A stretch of 64,000 bases of DNA from Shewanella eurypsychrophilus (GTDB taxonomy: Bacteria > Pseudomonadota > Gammaproteobacteria > Enterobacterales > Shewanellaceae). Every line of letters begins with the position of its first letter. The stretch's first letter is position 1. The stretch is taken from positions 4,868,102-4,932,101 of the forward strand of contig NZ_CP045503.2 of the NCBI RefSeq assembly GCF_007004545.3. The letters are read 5' to 3'. The notes under the pieces are model-generated. The model ran no database searches. It saw only the letters and a list, made by a program, of their open reading frames with translations, and was not told where the DNA came from. The translations under genes and the position numbers were made by a program. Below, piece by piece: positions 1 to 7,864 of the stretch.

Positions 1-1
1 T

Positions 2-325
2 GAATCTGAGCTCATTGACGCAAATCAAATCCAGTTTCCAAAGCCTAATGGCGCAAGGGTAATTTCTGACATTCAATCCCAAGATCTTTTCAAACTGGGT
101 CGCACCTTAGTACTGAGTAGCCCTCAAAGCCTATCTGCTAGTTACCATTACTATCGCCGTCACTTTCAACAGAGAGGTTGGGCAGAAAACTCTGCCATTT
201 TAGACACTCATGCAGGTAAAGCTGTGCTACAGATGAGCCAAGGAACAAACCTAATAGACATTAGCTTTAACAAGAAAAAATCAAAAGTTTACATTGTAGC
301 CAATCAAGTCACGGAAGGACTTTAA
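2..325 (+). CDS. C-terminal fragment of a hypothetical protein at the head of the tad locus
   Basis: An open frame enters from the left edge (first full codon at position 2) and ends at TAA 323-325, giving 107 residues of a longer protein. I do not recognise the family. The visible part is soluble, with a stretch rich in aromatic and basic residues (YHYYRRHF) followed by GW and alternating hydrophobic residues, compatible with a small alpha/beta domain. Only 2 bases separate it from the next small gene, so it is probably co-transcribed with the tad genes. The start and any signal peptide lie outside the window. Confidence 0.7.
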   Translation, partial: ESELIDANQIQFPKPNGARVISDIQSQDLFKLGRTLVLSSPQSLSASYHYYRRHFQQRGWAENSAILDTHAGKAVLQMSQGTNLIDISFNKKKSKVYIVANQVTEGL

Positions 326-327
326 CG

Positions 328-525
328 ATGCATATTTCCACCAGAAAACTCAATATGAATGGCCAAGCAAGCGTCGAATACCTAGTGGTATGTTCAGCGC
401 TTATTGCCGCACTATTAACCCCAATAGAGAACAATAACAACGTCATGGAACTTTGCCTTGACTCATTAAGAGACTGGTATACCGCATTTGCATACAGCAA
501 ATCATTGCCAACTCTGCCCAACTAA
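328..525 (+). CDS. Small protein with class III prepilin/TadE-like N-terminal motif
   Basis: This 65-residue protein has a short basic leader (MHISTRKLNMN) followed by G-QASVEYL and a hydrophobic segment (VVCSALIAALL). A Gly followed by Glu-Tyr at mature positions 5 and 6 ahead of a membrane helix is the signature cleaved by TadV-type prepilin peptidases in Flp pilins and TadE/TadF pseudopilins. The tail after the helix is only about 30 residues, so it could be a minor pilin or pseudopilin. It sits between the partial gene and cpaB. Its ATG lies 2 bases after the upstream stop, so translational coupling is likely. Calling it a pilin is inference from the motif and the locus. Confidence 0.6.
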   Translation: MHISTRKLNMNGQASVEYLVVCSALIAALLTPIENNNNVMELCLDSLRDWYTAFAYSKSLPTLPN

Positions 526-538
526 ATTAGGTCTAACA

Positions 539-1435
539 ATGCAAATAAAATCTATAGACTTCAACTGGGTTCTTCTCGTCATCGCTATTGTGCTTGGCTG
601 TATCGCAGCTTGGGCGACAAAAAATTACTTCATCACTAAAGAGCAAGAGCTAAGAGCTGAGTTATCAAAAGATAATATCGTGATGGCTGATGTCGTGGTG
701 GCAACGCAAGAACTAAGAAAAGGCGACATAGTCTCACAGCAAAATATGTCTGTTAGGCGGATCCAAGCCGACACCTTACCCCTTGATGCCCTTCACCCTA
801 GAGACTTCGATAAAATCATGGGGCAAATGCTACTTGCACCTATCTCTCCAGGTCGCCCGTTAATGGCTAGCTACCTGCCAGGCCATAGAATTGAACAATT
901 TTCCGATATGCTCAAAGAGGGTCAACGAGCGGTCACTATAAACATCGATGAAATTAACTCAACCGCAGGCATGTTGGTTCCTTCTGATCATATCGATCTC
1001 CTCCTATCCTTCAAAGAAGGTAGCGGCAGCGATGATCGCAATAAACTGCAATTATTACTGGAAGATATTACGGTACTGGCAACAGGTAAACACAGCATAG
1101 ATGTCAACCCAGAGTTAGTAGACACGCTGTACGACAATCCAAATGCCTATGACACTGTCACCCTCGCTCTCAATGTTAATGATGCGGCAAGAGTCACACT
1201 AGCTAGAAAGAAAGGTAAGTTTATCACTTTTCTCCGTAATCAAAACGAAAGCCAGCCCCTTGAATTTGTCTCTCTTCACGAGGGTCAACTTTTTAATCAA
1301 TCTGAAGATGCTTTAACGAGAGAAGTAGAGATTATTACTGGAGGTAACGGCATAAAAACATCGATTCAAGCCTACCCACTGCCTACTCAAATGTTAGAAC
1401 AACTGAGCCAACTAAAGAATAAAGCAGCGCTATGA
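539..1435 (+). CDS. cpaB: Flp pilus assembly protein CpaB/RcpC
   Basis: CpaB/RcpC proteins are periplasmic partners of the Tad secretin. The protein has one N-terminal membrane helix (about residues 7-25), then a SAF-like domain (about 45-110) with the usual VVVATQELRKGDIVSQQNM beta-clip pattern, and a C-terminal region with IDEINSTAGMLVPSDHIDLLL typical of the family. An in-frame ATG at 488 would add 17 residues overlapping the previous gene. The ATG at 539 has AGG just upstream, follows the previous stop at 525 and places the membrane helix near the N-terminus, so I prefer it (298 residues). The stop overlaps the start of the secretin gene (ATGA). Confidence 0.88.
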   Translation: MQIKSIDFNWVLLVIAIVLGCIAAWATKNYFITKEQELRAELSKDNIVMADVVVATQELRKGDIVSQQNMSVRRIQADTLPLDALHPRDFDKIMGQMLLAPISPGRPLMASYLPGHRIEQFSDMLKEGQRAVTINIDEINSTAGMLVPSDHIDLLLSFKEGSGSDDRNKLQLLLEDITVLATGKHSIDVNPELVDTLYDNPNAYDTVTLALNVNDAARVTLARKKGKFITFLRNQNESQPLEFVSLHEGQLFNQSEDALTREVEIITGGNGIKTSIQAYPLPTQMLEQLSQLKNKAAL

Positions 1436-2742
1436 AGACTAATAACATCATTAAAATTATTTGGGTATGCCTATTCATCCCCTTCCTCAGTTTCGCCCAT
1501 AACAATAAACCATTGAAGCTCTACGTCGGAGCTGTAGAGCTTTACAAAACCGCTAATGTTGAGCGAATTGTTGTTGGTAATGGAAACGTTGTCAGCGCCA
1601 AAGTGGTTGATAACAAAGGTGTTATTCTTATCGGGGAAGCCTCTGGAAACACAGATCTACAACTATGGCAAAAAGACGGTAAATTAATCAAGCTCAGTAT
1701 CACAGTCACCAACGACAACAGCTTGCGGACCACTGACAAAGTAAAACAGATGCTGGCAGCATTCCCTTCTTTAAAAGTGACCGAAAGCGATGGCCTCATC
1801 GTCGTACAAGGTGAAGCCGACCTAGCATTGAAACAGCAGTTAGAGAAGATTATTGATGAAGCCCCAAATGTTGTCTCTCTCGTAAAATATTTACGATTCG
1901 CCAAAGCGTTAGCTCCCATGGTCAAGATGCAGGTCAAAATTGTGGAATTTAATAAATCAACACTCAACAACGTCGGCATCAAATGGGACACCGCCATGTC
2001 AGGACCCGCTTTCGGTGCCGCAAAGGCCTTTAGTGCTAACCCCATCTTCAGCGTGGCTTCACCGGGACAATATGCCGATGCCATTGGTGGTGCAATCACT
2101 GACAGTATTGGTGTCTTAGATACTCGAGGTTGGAACTATTTTGGCATAGTTACCGGAATAGGCTCTCAAATCCAACTTCTTTCAGAAAAAGGCGATGCTC
2201 GTATGTTAGCCGAGCCTAACCTAACCACTCGTAGCGGTGAGTCAGCTAGCTTTCTAGCCGGCGGTGAATTTCCTATTCGCAGTATCAGCGGGCTTGGTGC
2301 AGTCGATGTCGAGTTTAAAGAATATGGCATAAAGCTCGATATTGAGCCTGTTGTTGATGAAAACCTCAATATCGTCAGTCGCGTCATGGCCGAAGTCAGT
2401 TCAATAGACCCTTCTGTGTCTATTGACGGTATTCCAGGCATGCTAACTCGCCGCACAGAATCAGTCATAAATGTAAAGAACAACGAAACCATTGTGATCT
2501 CAGGACTCGTCAACAGCGAAATGTCAAAAGTCGTCAATAAATTCCCATTCTTAGGTGACATTCCTATCTTAGGTGAATTATTTAAATCCAGAGACTTTAA
2601 AGATAACAAGACAGAGCTGGTCATCTTTGTCACGCCTACTGTTGTCTACCCGGGAGAGGAGAGCCATGACAAGCAGCTCGCTCGTGGTCAAGAGATGGCT
2701 ATTGAAGCCAATGAACTCGAAGCATTTTATATCTTAGATTAG
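1432..2742 (+). CDS. cpaC: Type II/IV secretion system secretin, RcpA/CpaC
   Basis: This is the outer-membrane channel of the Tad pilus. It is 436 residues with a signal peptide ending near SFA (residue 21), an N-terminal pilus-assembly domain (about 28-95), a BON-like segment (about 105-150) and the secretin domain (about 190-415). Secretin hallmarks are visible: AEPNLTTRSGESASFLAGGEFPI, the VEFKEYGIKLDIEPVV strand, and the C-terminal FPFLGDIPILGELFKS followed by ELVIFVTPTVV. Its start overlaps the cpaB stop by four bases and cpaF follows after 9 bases. Length and motifs fit a complete CpaC. Confidence 0.93.
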   Translation: MKTNNIIKIIWVCLFIPFLSFAHNNKPLKLYVGAVELYKTANVERIVVGNGNVVSAKVVDNKGVILIGEASGNTDLQLWQKDGKLIKLSITVTNDNSLRTTDKVKQMLAAFPSLKVTESDGLIVVQGEADLALKQQLEKIIDEAPNVVSLVKYLRFAKALAPMVKMQVKIVEFNKSTLNNVGIKWDTAMSGPAFGAAKAFSANPIFSVASPGQYADAIGGAITDSIGVLDTRGWNYFGIVTGIGSQIQLLSEKGDARMLAEPNLTTRSGESASFLAGGEFPIRSISGLGAVDVEFKEYGIKLDIEPVVDENLNIVSRVMAEVSSIDPSVSIDGIPGMLTRRTESVINVKNNETIVISGLVNSEMSKVVNKFPFLGDIPILGELFKSRDFKDNKTELVIFVTPTVVYPGEESHDKQLARGQEMAIEANELEAFYILD

Positions 2743-2751
2743 GAGAGCAAG

Positions 2752-4485
2752 ATGTTTAACGTAGTCGTTAGCACCACAAAAGGTACCAAGGTAGGCGAAT
2801 TCCAGTGTATTCACTCTCACTGTAAAATTGGCAAAGATCCTGAGCAACTTATTGTCTTAAGAGGCTTTAAGGTATCTAAGCACCACGCAGTTTTGACTCA
2901 GAATGATAAAGGTATCTTCATTCAAGATAACAAGAGCCGGACGGGTCTAAAAGTGAATGATGAGAAGACAGCCCAGTTTGGGCCTCTCACTCTCACGGAT
3001 ATGATTCAAGTCGGTGATTATCAGATACGGGTACACAGTACCGATCCTGAATTTTCTGCTCAGCCAGTGACCCAAGAACCAATAACAGACTCTCTCAAAA
3101 CCGAATCGATAACTGATACTTCTCAAGAGAGTGCTGAGCCGCTTAAAGAGAACAGTAAAAAAACACAAAGCACGATACCGCTTCAGAGCGCTGCTCAGCT
3201 AGAGAGTATTAAAGTACGTAATGATTGGCGACGAAAAGTACACTCTGAACTACTAAAGCAGATGGACTTACGGCGAGTTAATGTCAATGAGATGAGTGAT
3301 GTTGAGTTAAGGAGTCAAAGTGAGTCCTTGATTAATCAAATAATTTCCAGCTTTAAACTCCCTAAAGAGATTGAGATAGAGTCCTTAATCAAAGAAGTCC
3401 TCGACGAAACGATCGGCCTAGGGCCTCTGGAAGGGCTTCTTGCGGATATAGAGGTCACAGAGATCATGGTCAACAGTCACGACCAAATTTTCTATGAGAA
3501 AGCAGGCAAGCTTTACCTTTCCGATATTGCCTTCTCAGATGACCAAGCGGTACTAGGAGCGATCGAGCGAATAGTCACCCCGATAGGCAGACGTATCGAT
3601 GAAAGCTCTCCTATGGTCGATGCTCGTTTAAAAGATGGATCTCGAGTCAATGCCGTTATTCCTCCACTCGCCTTAAAGGGCCCTTGTATTACTATTCGTA
3701 AATTTATGCAGCAGAGGCTGAATTGTAATGATTTAGTCAATTTTGGCTCGATGAATCATGCCATGGCAGAGTTTCTTGAAACCGCTGTTACTCAAAAACG
3801 AAATATTGTCATTTCCGGTGGTACAGGTTCAGGTAAAACCACTTTGCTCAACGTGCTATCAAATTTTATTCCCGATAATGAACGTATCGTCACCGTCGAG
3901 GATGCGGCAGAGCTGCAGTTATATCAGCCGAACCTTGTCTCACTAGAGGCACGGCCACCAAATCAGGAAGGAAAAGGGGCTATTGAAATTCGAGATCTGG
4001 TAAAAAACTGTTTACGAATGCGACCAGACCGTGTGGTGATTGGTGAGTGCCGAGGTGGAGAAGCACTCGATATGCTGCAAGCGATGAATACTGGCCACGA
4101 TGGTTCATTAACCACCGCACACTCAAACTCTCCACGGGATTGTATTTCACGTTTAGAAGTCATGGTAATGATGGCCGGTATGGACTTGCCAGTACTAGCC
4201 ATTCGCGAACAGATCACTTCAGCGGTTAATATCATAGTGCAGCAATCACGCTTTTCAGATGGCTCAAGGCGTGTCACTAGCATCTGTGAGGTCACGGGAT
4301 TAGAAGGTAGCATTGTTCAACTGTCTGAAATATTTAAATTCGAACAAACCGGATTTAACGAAGAGGGCAAGGTTCAGGGTTACTACACAGCAACTGGTAC
4401 TATGCCGGAGTTTTACGAGCAACTTCGTAAACAAGGAGTCAAAGTGAAACTCGATATCTTCGATAAGGAGGTAAGAGATGTCTAG
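2752..4485 (+). CDS. cpaF: FHA-domain-fused Tad pilus ATPase (CpaF/TadA)
   Basis: This is the cytoplasmic motor ATPase of Flp pilus assembly. It has 577 residues, more than the roughly 420-500 typical of CpaF, because of an N-terminal forkhead-associated domain (about residues 1-105: IGKD, VSKHHA, NKSRTG). A polar linker follows (about 105-155), then the PulE/VirB11-type ATPase with Walker A GGTGSGKTT near residue 355, the Asp/His boxes, and Walker B-like RPDRVVIGECRGGEA near 420. FHA domains bind phosphothreonine peptides, so the motor may respond to a Ser/Thr kinase; that link is inferred. No CpaE/TadZ gene sits next to it, unlike classical tad loci. The ATG follows AGGAGAGCAAG. Confidence 0.92.
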   Translation: MFNVVVSTTKGTKVGEFQCIHSHCKIGKDPEQLIVLRGFKVSKHHAVLTQNDKGIFIQDNKSRTGLKVNDEKTAQFGPLTLTDMIQVGDYQIRVHSTDPEFSAQPVTQEPITDSLKTESITDTSQESAEPLKENSKKTQSTIPLQSAAQLESIKVRNDWRRKVHSELLKQMDLRRVNVNEMSDVELRSQSESLINQIISSFKLPKEIEIESLIKEVLDETIGLGPLEGLLADIEVTEIMVNSHDQIFYEKAGKLYLSDIAFSDDQAVLGAIERIVTPIGRRIDESSPMVDARLKDGSRVNAVIPPLALKGPCITIRKFMQQRLNCNDLVNFGSMNHAMAEFLETAVTQKRNIVISGGTGSGKTTLLNVLSNFIPDNERIVTVEDAAELQLYQPNLVSLEARPPNQEGKGAIEIRDLVKNCLRMRPDRVVIGECRGGEALDMLQAMNTGHDGSLTTAHSNSPRDCISRLEVMVMMAGMDLPVLAIREQITSAVNIIVQQSRFSDGSRRVTSICEVTGLEGSIVQLSEIFKFEQTGFNEEGKVQGYYTATGTMPEFYEQLRKQGVKVKLDIFDKEVRDV

Positions 4486-5329
4486 TGCTATTTTTGCCGC
4501 TGTTTTTGCCTTTTTTGCGGTAGCAATTCTGGTCTGGGCACTTAAACACTTATCTGCAACCTTAGCCGTCAGGTATCAGGAAACTTTCACCTCATCGGCA
4601 AGAACCAACTTATTTGACATGTTTCTGTTTATTGAGCCACGTCAGCTTTTTTGGCTCAATATGATCACCTTACTGTCAGTGCCTTTCATAGTGAGAATAT
4701 TTCTTGGTTCATGGATTGTCGGATTTATTATCAGCATCATTTTGGCCATTATCCCAAGATTCGCTTATAAATATCTGCACACCCGTCGACGTCGTAAATT
4801 TGTTCACCAACTGCCCGATGCCCTCAATATGATTGCTTCATCAATGCAATCAGGTGCCAACGTTAGCAGTGCCATTGAATTTATGGCTGAAGAGATGGAA
4901 GCCCCAATGAAACAGGAGTTTCAGCTATTTCAGCGCGAACAGCGTTTAGGGGTCGAGTTTAATACAGCCTTAGATAATATGCTCAAACGCATTCCGGAAG
5001 ATGAGTTTCAACTAGTGACTGCAGGTATGCAAATATCCAGAGAGGTCGGTGGAAACTTAGCCGAAGTGTTACTCAGACTATCTTCAACCCTAAGAAGAAA
5101 AATTGAAATGGAAGGCAAGATTGATGCCCTCACCTCCCAAGGGAAAATGCAGGGTGTGGTAATGACCCTCTTACCCATCTTTATTGGCGCAGTCCTTTAT
5201 CAGATGGAGCCCAGATCCATGGGCAGAATTTTCACCGAGCCTATGGGCTGGGCACTAATAGCATTGATAGTCATTATGCTCACCAGTGGCTATCTATCCA
5301 TTCGCAAGATTGTCGCAATCGATGTATAG
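4478..5329 (+). CDS. tadB: Tad pilus inner-membrane platform protein TadB
   Basis: A 283-residue T2SSF-type membrane protein. Two N-terminal helices (about 5-25 and 55-95) are followed by a cytoplasmic four-helix domain with the family pattern LPDALNMIASSMQSGANVSSA and EDEFQLVTAGMQISREVGGNLAEVL, then two C-terminal helices. With TadC it forms the platform on which the ATPase acts. The start (ATG 4478) overlaps the end of cpaF by 8 bases and has a near-perfect AAGGAGG ribosome site inside cpaF. This indicates tight translational coupling of motor and platform. Confidence 0.9.
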   Translation: MSSAIFAAVFAFFAVAILVWALKHLSATLAVRYQETFTSSARTNLFDMFLFIEPRQLFWLNMITLLSVPFIVRIFLGSWIVGFIISIILAIIPRFAYKYLHTRRRRKFVHQLPDALNMIASSMQSGANVSSAIEFMAEEMEAPMKQEFQLFQREQRLGVEFNTALDNMLKRIPEDEFQLVTAGMQISREVGGNLAEVLLRLSSTLRRKIEMEGKIDALTSQGKMQGVVMTLLPIFIGAVLYQMEPRSMGRIFTEPMGWALIALIVIMLTSGYLSIRKIVAIDV

Positions 5330-5338
5330 GTGATAAAT

Positions 5339-6202
5339 ATGGTTAATATCATTGTTAGCTTTTTTACTATCGCCATCATTTTTATGGCGGTTAGCTGTAT
5401 CCGAATCTATCGCAAAGTTCCCAAGACTAATCGTGAATTTATGGATCCGCTATCACCAGGGCTCAAAATTCTTTGGCCATTAGTGAGACTGTTTGCTTTT
5501 TATATCAGTGAAAACCTTAGCGTTGACTATTTGGAAAGAACATCTAAAAAGTTACAGATCTCAGGCGTGTCATACATGATGACTGCAGAGCAATACTTTG
5601 CCATAAGAATTATCAGTACACTCTTCGCAATAACCTTAGCTTTTATCTGCTGTTTATTACTCGAAGATATCAATCTTAAATACCTATTTATTGCGGCATT
5701 ATTCGGTTACTTCCTGCCCGTAATGACACTGAATGACCTGCGTAAGAAACGCCAAGGGCTTATCGTAAAATCCTTACCTGTCTATTTAGATTACCTGACC
5801 ATGTCGATAGAAGCAGGGCTCAATATGACAGGCGCAATTGGACAAGCTGTAGATAGAGGGCCTGCTGGCCCGCTAAAGATTGAGTTCGATAAGGTTATTC
5901 GCGATATGCGAGCCGGTATGTCACGTGCTCAATCATTCAGAAATATGGCTGAACGGGTTCAAGTCACTGAAGTCAATAGTTTAGTCAGCGCCTTAGCACA
6001 ATCTGAAAAAACAGGCGCAAGTTTAGGTCAAACATTAAGAGTGCAGTCAGACCAGCGCCGAGTAGAGCGTTTTCAGCGTGCTGAAAAAAAAGCACTGGAA
6101 GCACCTGTAAAGCTGGTATTCCCACTGGTCATTTTCATCTTTCCAGTGACCTTTATGATTTTAGCCTTCCCTATTGCAATGAAATTTATGTATGAGCTCT
6201 AA
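5339..6202 (+). CDS. tadC: Tad pilus inner-membrane platform protein TadC
   Basis: The second T2SSF-family platform protein. It has an N-terminal helix, two helices near residues 85-125, a cytoplasmic domain with SLPVYLDYLTMSIEAGLNM and VSALAQSEKTGASLGQTL, and a final hydrophobic helix. The frame opens at GTG 5330, directly after the tadB stop, but ATG 5339 has AGGTG about 7 bases upstream and is the likelier start (287 residues). Its 3' end overlaps a possible start of the DUF192 gene. It completes the motor/platform set cpaF-tadB-tadC. Confidence 0.88.
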   Translation: MVNIIVSFFTIAIIFMAVSCIRIYRKVPKTNREFMDPLSPGLKILWPLVRLFAFYISENLSVDYLERTSKKLQISGVSYMMTAEQYFAIRIISTLFAITLAFICCLLLEDINLKYLFIAALFGYFLPVMTLNDLRKKRQGLIVKSLPVYLDYLTMSIEAGLNMTGAIGQAVDRGPAGPLKIEFDKVIRDMRAGMSRAQSFRNMAERVQVTEVNSLVSALAQSEKTGASLGQTLRVQSDQRRVERFQRAEKKALEAPVKLVFPLVIFIFPVTFMILAFPIAMKFMYEL

Positions 6203-6203
6203 C

Positions 6204-6548
6204 ATGAAAAAAACACGTTTAACTAATCACAACGGCAATCACATTGAGCAAGTCTTTCTTGCAAACACTCCCTGGCTACGTCTCAGAGGCTTGCTTGGTA
6301 GAAAACGCTTAACCCATGAGCAAGGCATGTTAATCACGCCGTGTAACTCAGTGCATACCATAGGCATGAAATACCCGCTCGATATTGTCTACCTCAATAA
6401 TAAAAATAAGGTGCTAAAAATCAAAAGGAACCTACAGCCTTGGCGCAGCAGTACCTGCAGAGGAGCGACCCAAGTATTAGAGCTGGCAGCAGGAAATACA
6501 AATAATAAGAATATAAATCAAGGAGATACTTTATCATGGCAAGATTGA
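6204..6548 (+). CDS. DUF192 family protein
   Basis: A small protein of 114 residues (118 if the overlapping ATG at 6192 is used). It shows the DUF192 pattern: WLRLRGLLGRK near the N-terminus, then GMLITPCNSVHTIGMKYPLDIVYLN, and a C-terminal VLELAAG. DUF192 proteins are small beta-rich domains of unknown biochemical role. This copy has no signal peptide. It lies between tadC and the tadD-like gene and overlaps the latter by 13 bases, so it is part of the pilus operon. Similar DUF192 genes occur beside Flp/type II secretion loci in other bacteria, but what it does there is unknown to me. Confidence 0.85.
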   Translation: MKKTRLTNHNGNHIEQVFLANTPWLRLRGLLGRKRLTHEQGMLITPCNSVHTIGMKYPLDIVYLNNKNKVLKIKRNLQPWRSSTCRGATQVLELAAGNTNNKNINQGDTLSWQD

Positions 6549-7039
6549 TACTGATAAGCCTATTGATGTTTAGCCTGCTTAGTCTTAGCGGATGTGCCTC
6601 TTCTCATAAAGAGGAGAAGCCTGAAGGCAATCAACAGATCATGACCCTGCAGGCAGAAGCTGAGCAAGCCTATAAAATGGCGCGGCTCGATCAAGCTGAG
6701 AGCTTATACCTGCAGGTGTTAACCAGTGTTCCCAACTATGCTCCAGCTTGGTTCAGGCTTGGAAACATCTATACTCGCACTGGCCGTCATGATGCGGCAA
6801 TATCCGCCTATATGCGCTGCTTAGAGCTAGAGCCTGCCAATCAGAAAGCTTGGTATAACATGAGCTTGGTTAGAATAAAACAATCAACACAAGTGCTCAC
6901 ATCCGCAGCCAGACAAGGGGATAAAGATAGCCCTGTAGGTCGTCAAATCCAGGCACTGTTGCATGCGCTCAACACCATACAGAGTGAAACACATAAGCCA
7001 ACCTTGAAAAATCTGCCTAGTGAGCAAGCAGCCAGATGA
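6536..7039 (+). CDS. tadD: TadD-like TPR lipoprotein
   Basis: A 167-residue lipoprotein with a clear lipobox (LSLSGC, Cys at about 20) and two tetratricopeptide repeats in the middle (about 45-115, with A-W-x-x-L-G-N-I-Y and A-W-Y-N-M-S patterns). TadD proteins are TPR lipoproteins needed for secretin or pilus assembly. The identity is inferred from fold, lipobox and position. The start is ATG 6536 with AAGGAG about 10 bases upstream, inside the DUF192 gene, and the stop overlaps the next start (ATGA at 7036). It is shorter than many TadD proteins (about 250), with fewer repeats. Confidence 0.75.
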   Translation: MARLILISLLMFSLLSLSGCASSHKEEKPEGNQQIMTLQAEAEQAYKMARLDQAESLYLQVLTSVPNYAPAWFRLGNIYTRTGRHDAAISAYMRCLELEPANQKAWYNMSLVRIKQSTQVLTSAARQGDKDSPVGRQIQALLHALNTIQSETHKPTLKNLPSEQAAR

Positions 7040-7725
7040 AAACAAGGCAACTAAGTCGCCAGCAAAAAGGCCAGAGCATGATGGAGTTTAATCTCGCGCT
7101 GCCTTTTTTAATGCCGATCATTCTCGTCGCTATGATGATGGTCGCCCAATGGGGATTTATTTACTCAAGTAAGAGCACATTAGATGCTGCAACCATGCAG
7201 GCAGTTAGAGCAGGCGCATTACACCACGGTAGCATCACTGAGATCCGTAAGGGCTTAGCTCACGGTATGATGCCATTGTTTGCTCATGGAACAGATATCA
7301 GTGACACAGTTGCTGCCGTTGTAAAATCTAAAATAGCGACTGGCATACAAAGCGAGATACGTATACTAAACCCAGATAATCAGGCGTTTAGTCAATTTAA
7401 AGTGCGCAGCAAATACCCCAATGGCTATATCTATGAGATCCCCAATAACAACTTAATGTACCGTAATCCAGCACTGAGAAGCGTCGGTAATAATCGTCAG
7501 TTAAACGTGCAAGATGCCAACTTATTACAAATTGAAGTTCGCTGGTGCCAAAAGCTCATCGTCCCCTTCGCCAACTATGTTATCGAAGAGATCGTCACCT
7601 CGGTGCTATACGCGCCAAGTTTGGACCAGATTGCTTGTAATGCACTTGGCGCAGCCACTGGAGATGCTTTTCTAGCACTCACCTCTCAAGGACTAATGCG
7701 CATGCAAACCCCTTTTCGGATGTAG
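7036..7725 (+). CDS. TadE-family pseudopilin
   Basis: A 229-residue protein with the TadE/TadF motif: basic leader, G-QSMMEF (Glu five residues after the Gly), then a long hydrophobic helix (LALPFLMPIILVAMMMVAQWGF). The rest is periplasmic, with two or three Cys residues. TadE-like proteins are processed by the prepilin peptidase and help pilus assembly. Its start overlaps the tadD-like stop by four bases, and it is the last tad gene before a 139-base gap. A TadF/TadG gene is not seen downstream. Confidence 0.8.
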   Translation: MKTRQLSRQQKGQSMMEFNLALPFLMPIILVAMMMVAQWGFIYSSKSTLDAATMQAVRAGALHHGSITEIRKGLAHGMMPLFAHGTDISDTVAAVVKSKIATGIQSEIRILNPDNQAFSQFKVRSKYPNGYIYEIPNNNLMYRNPALRSVGNNRQLNVQDANLLQIEVRWCQKLIVPFANYVIEEIVTSVLYAPSLDQIACNALGAATGDAFLALTSQGLMRMQTPFRM

Positions 7726-7864
7726 CCACAAGGTCTATTAAAAGGCTAGGAAGCTAGGAAATAACTAACAGACGAACAAGCAATAAAAAGTACCAATAAG
7801 CACAAAAATTAGCGCTAAGAACTTTTATAGAATTGGAAAATTGGAAATTTATAGGGATATAAAG

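Noticed and set aside
7741..7765. AGGCTAGGAAGCTAGGAAAT resembling the ends of the CTAG-rich repeat element
   Set aside because: The match is short and has no opposite end or internal hairpins nearby.
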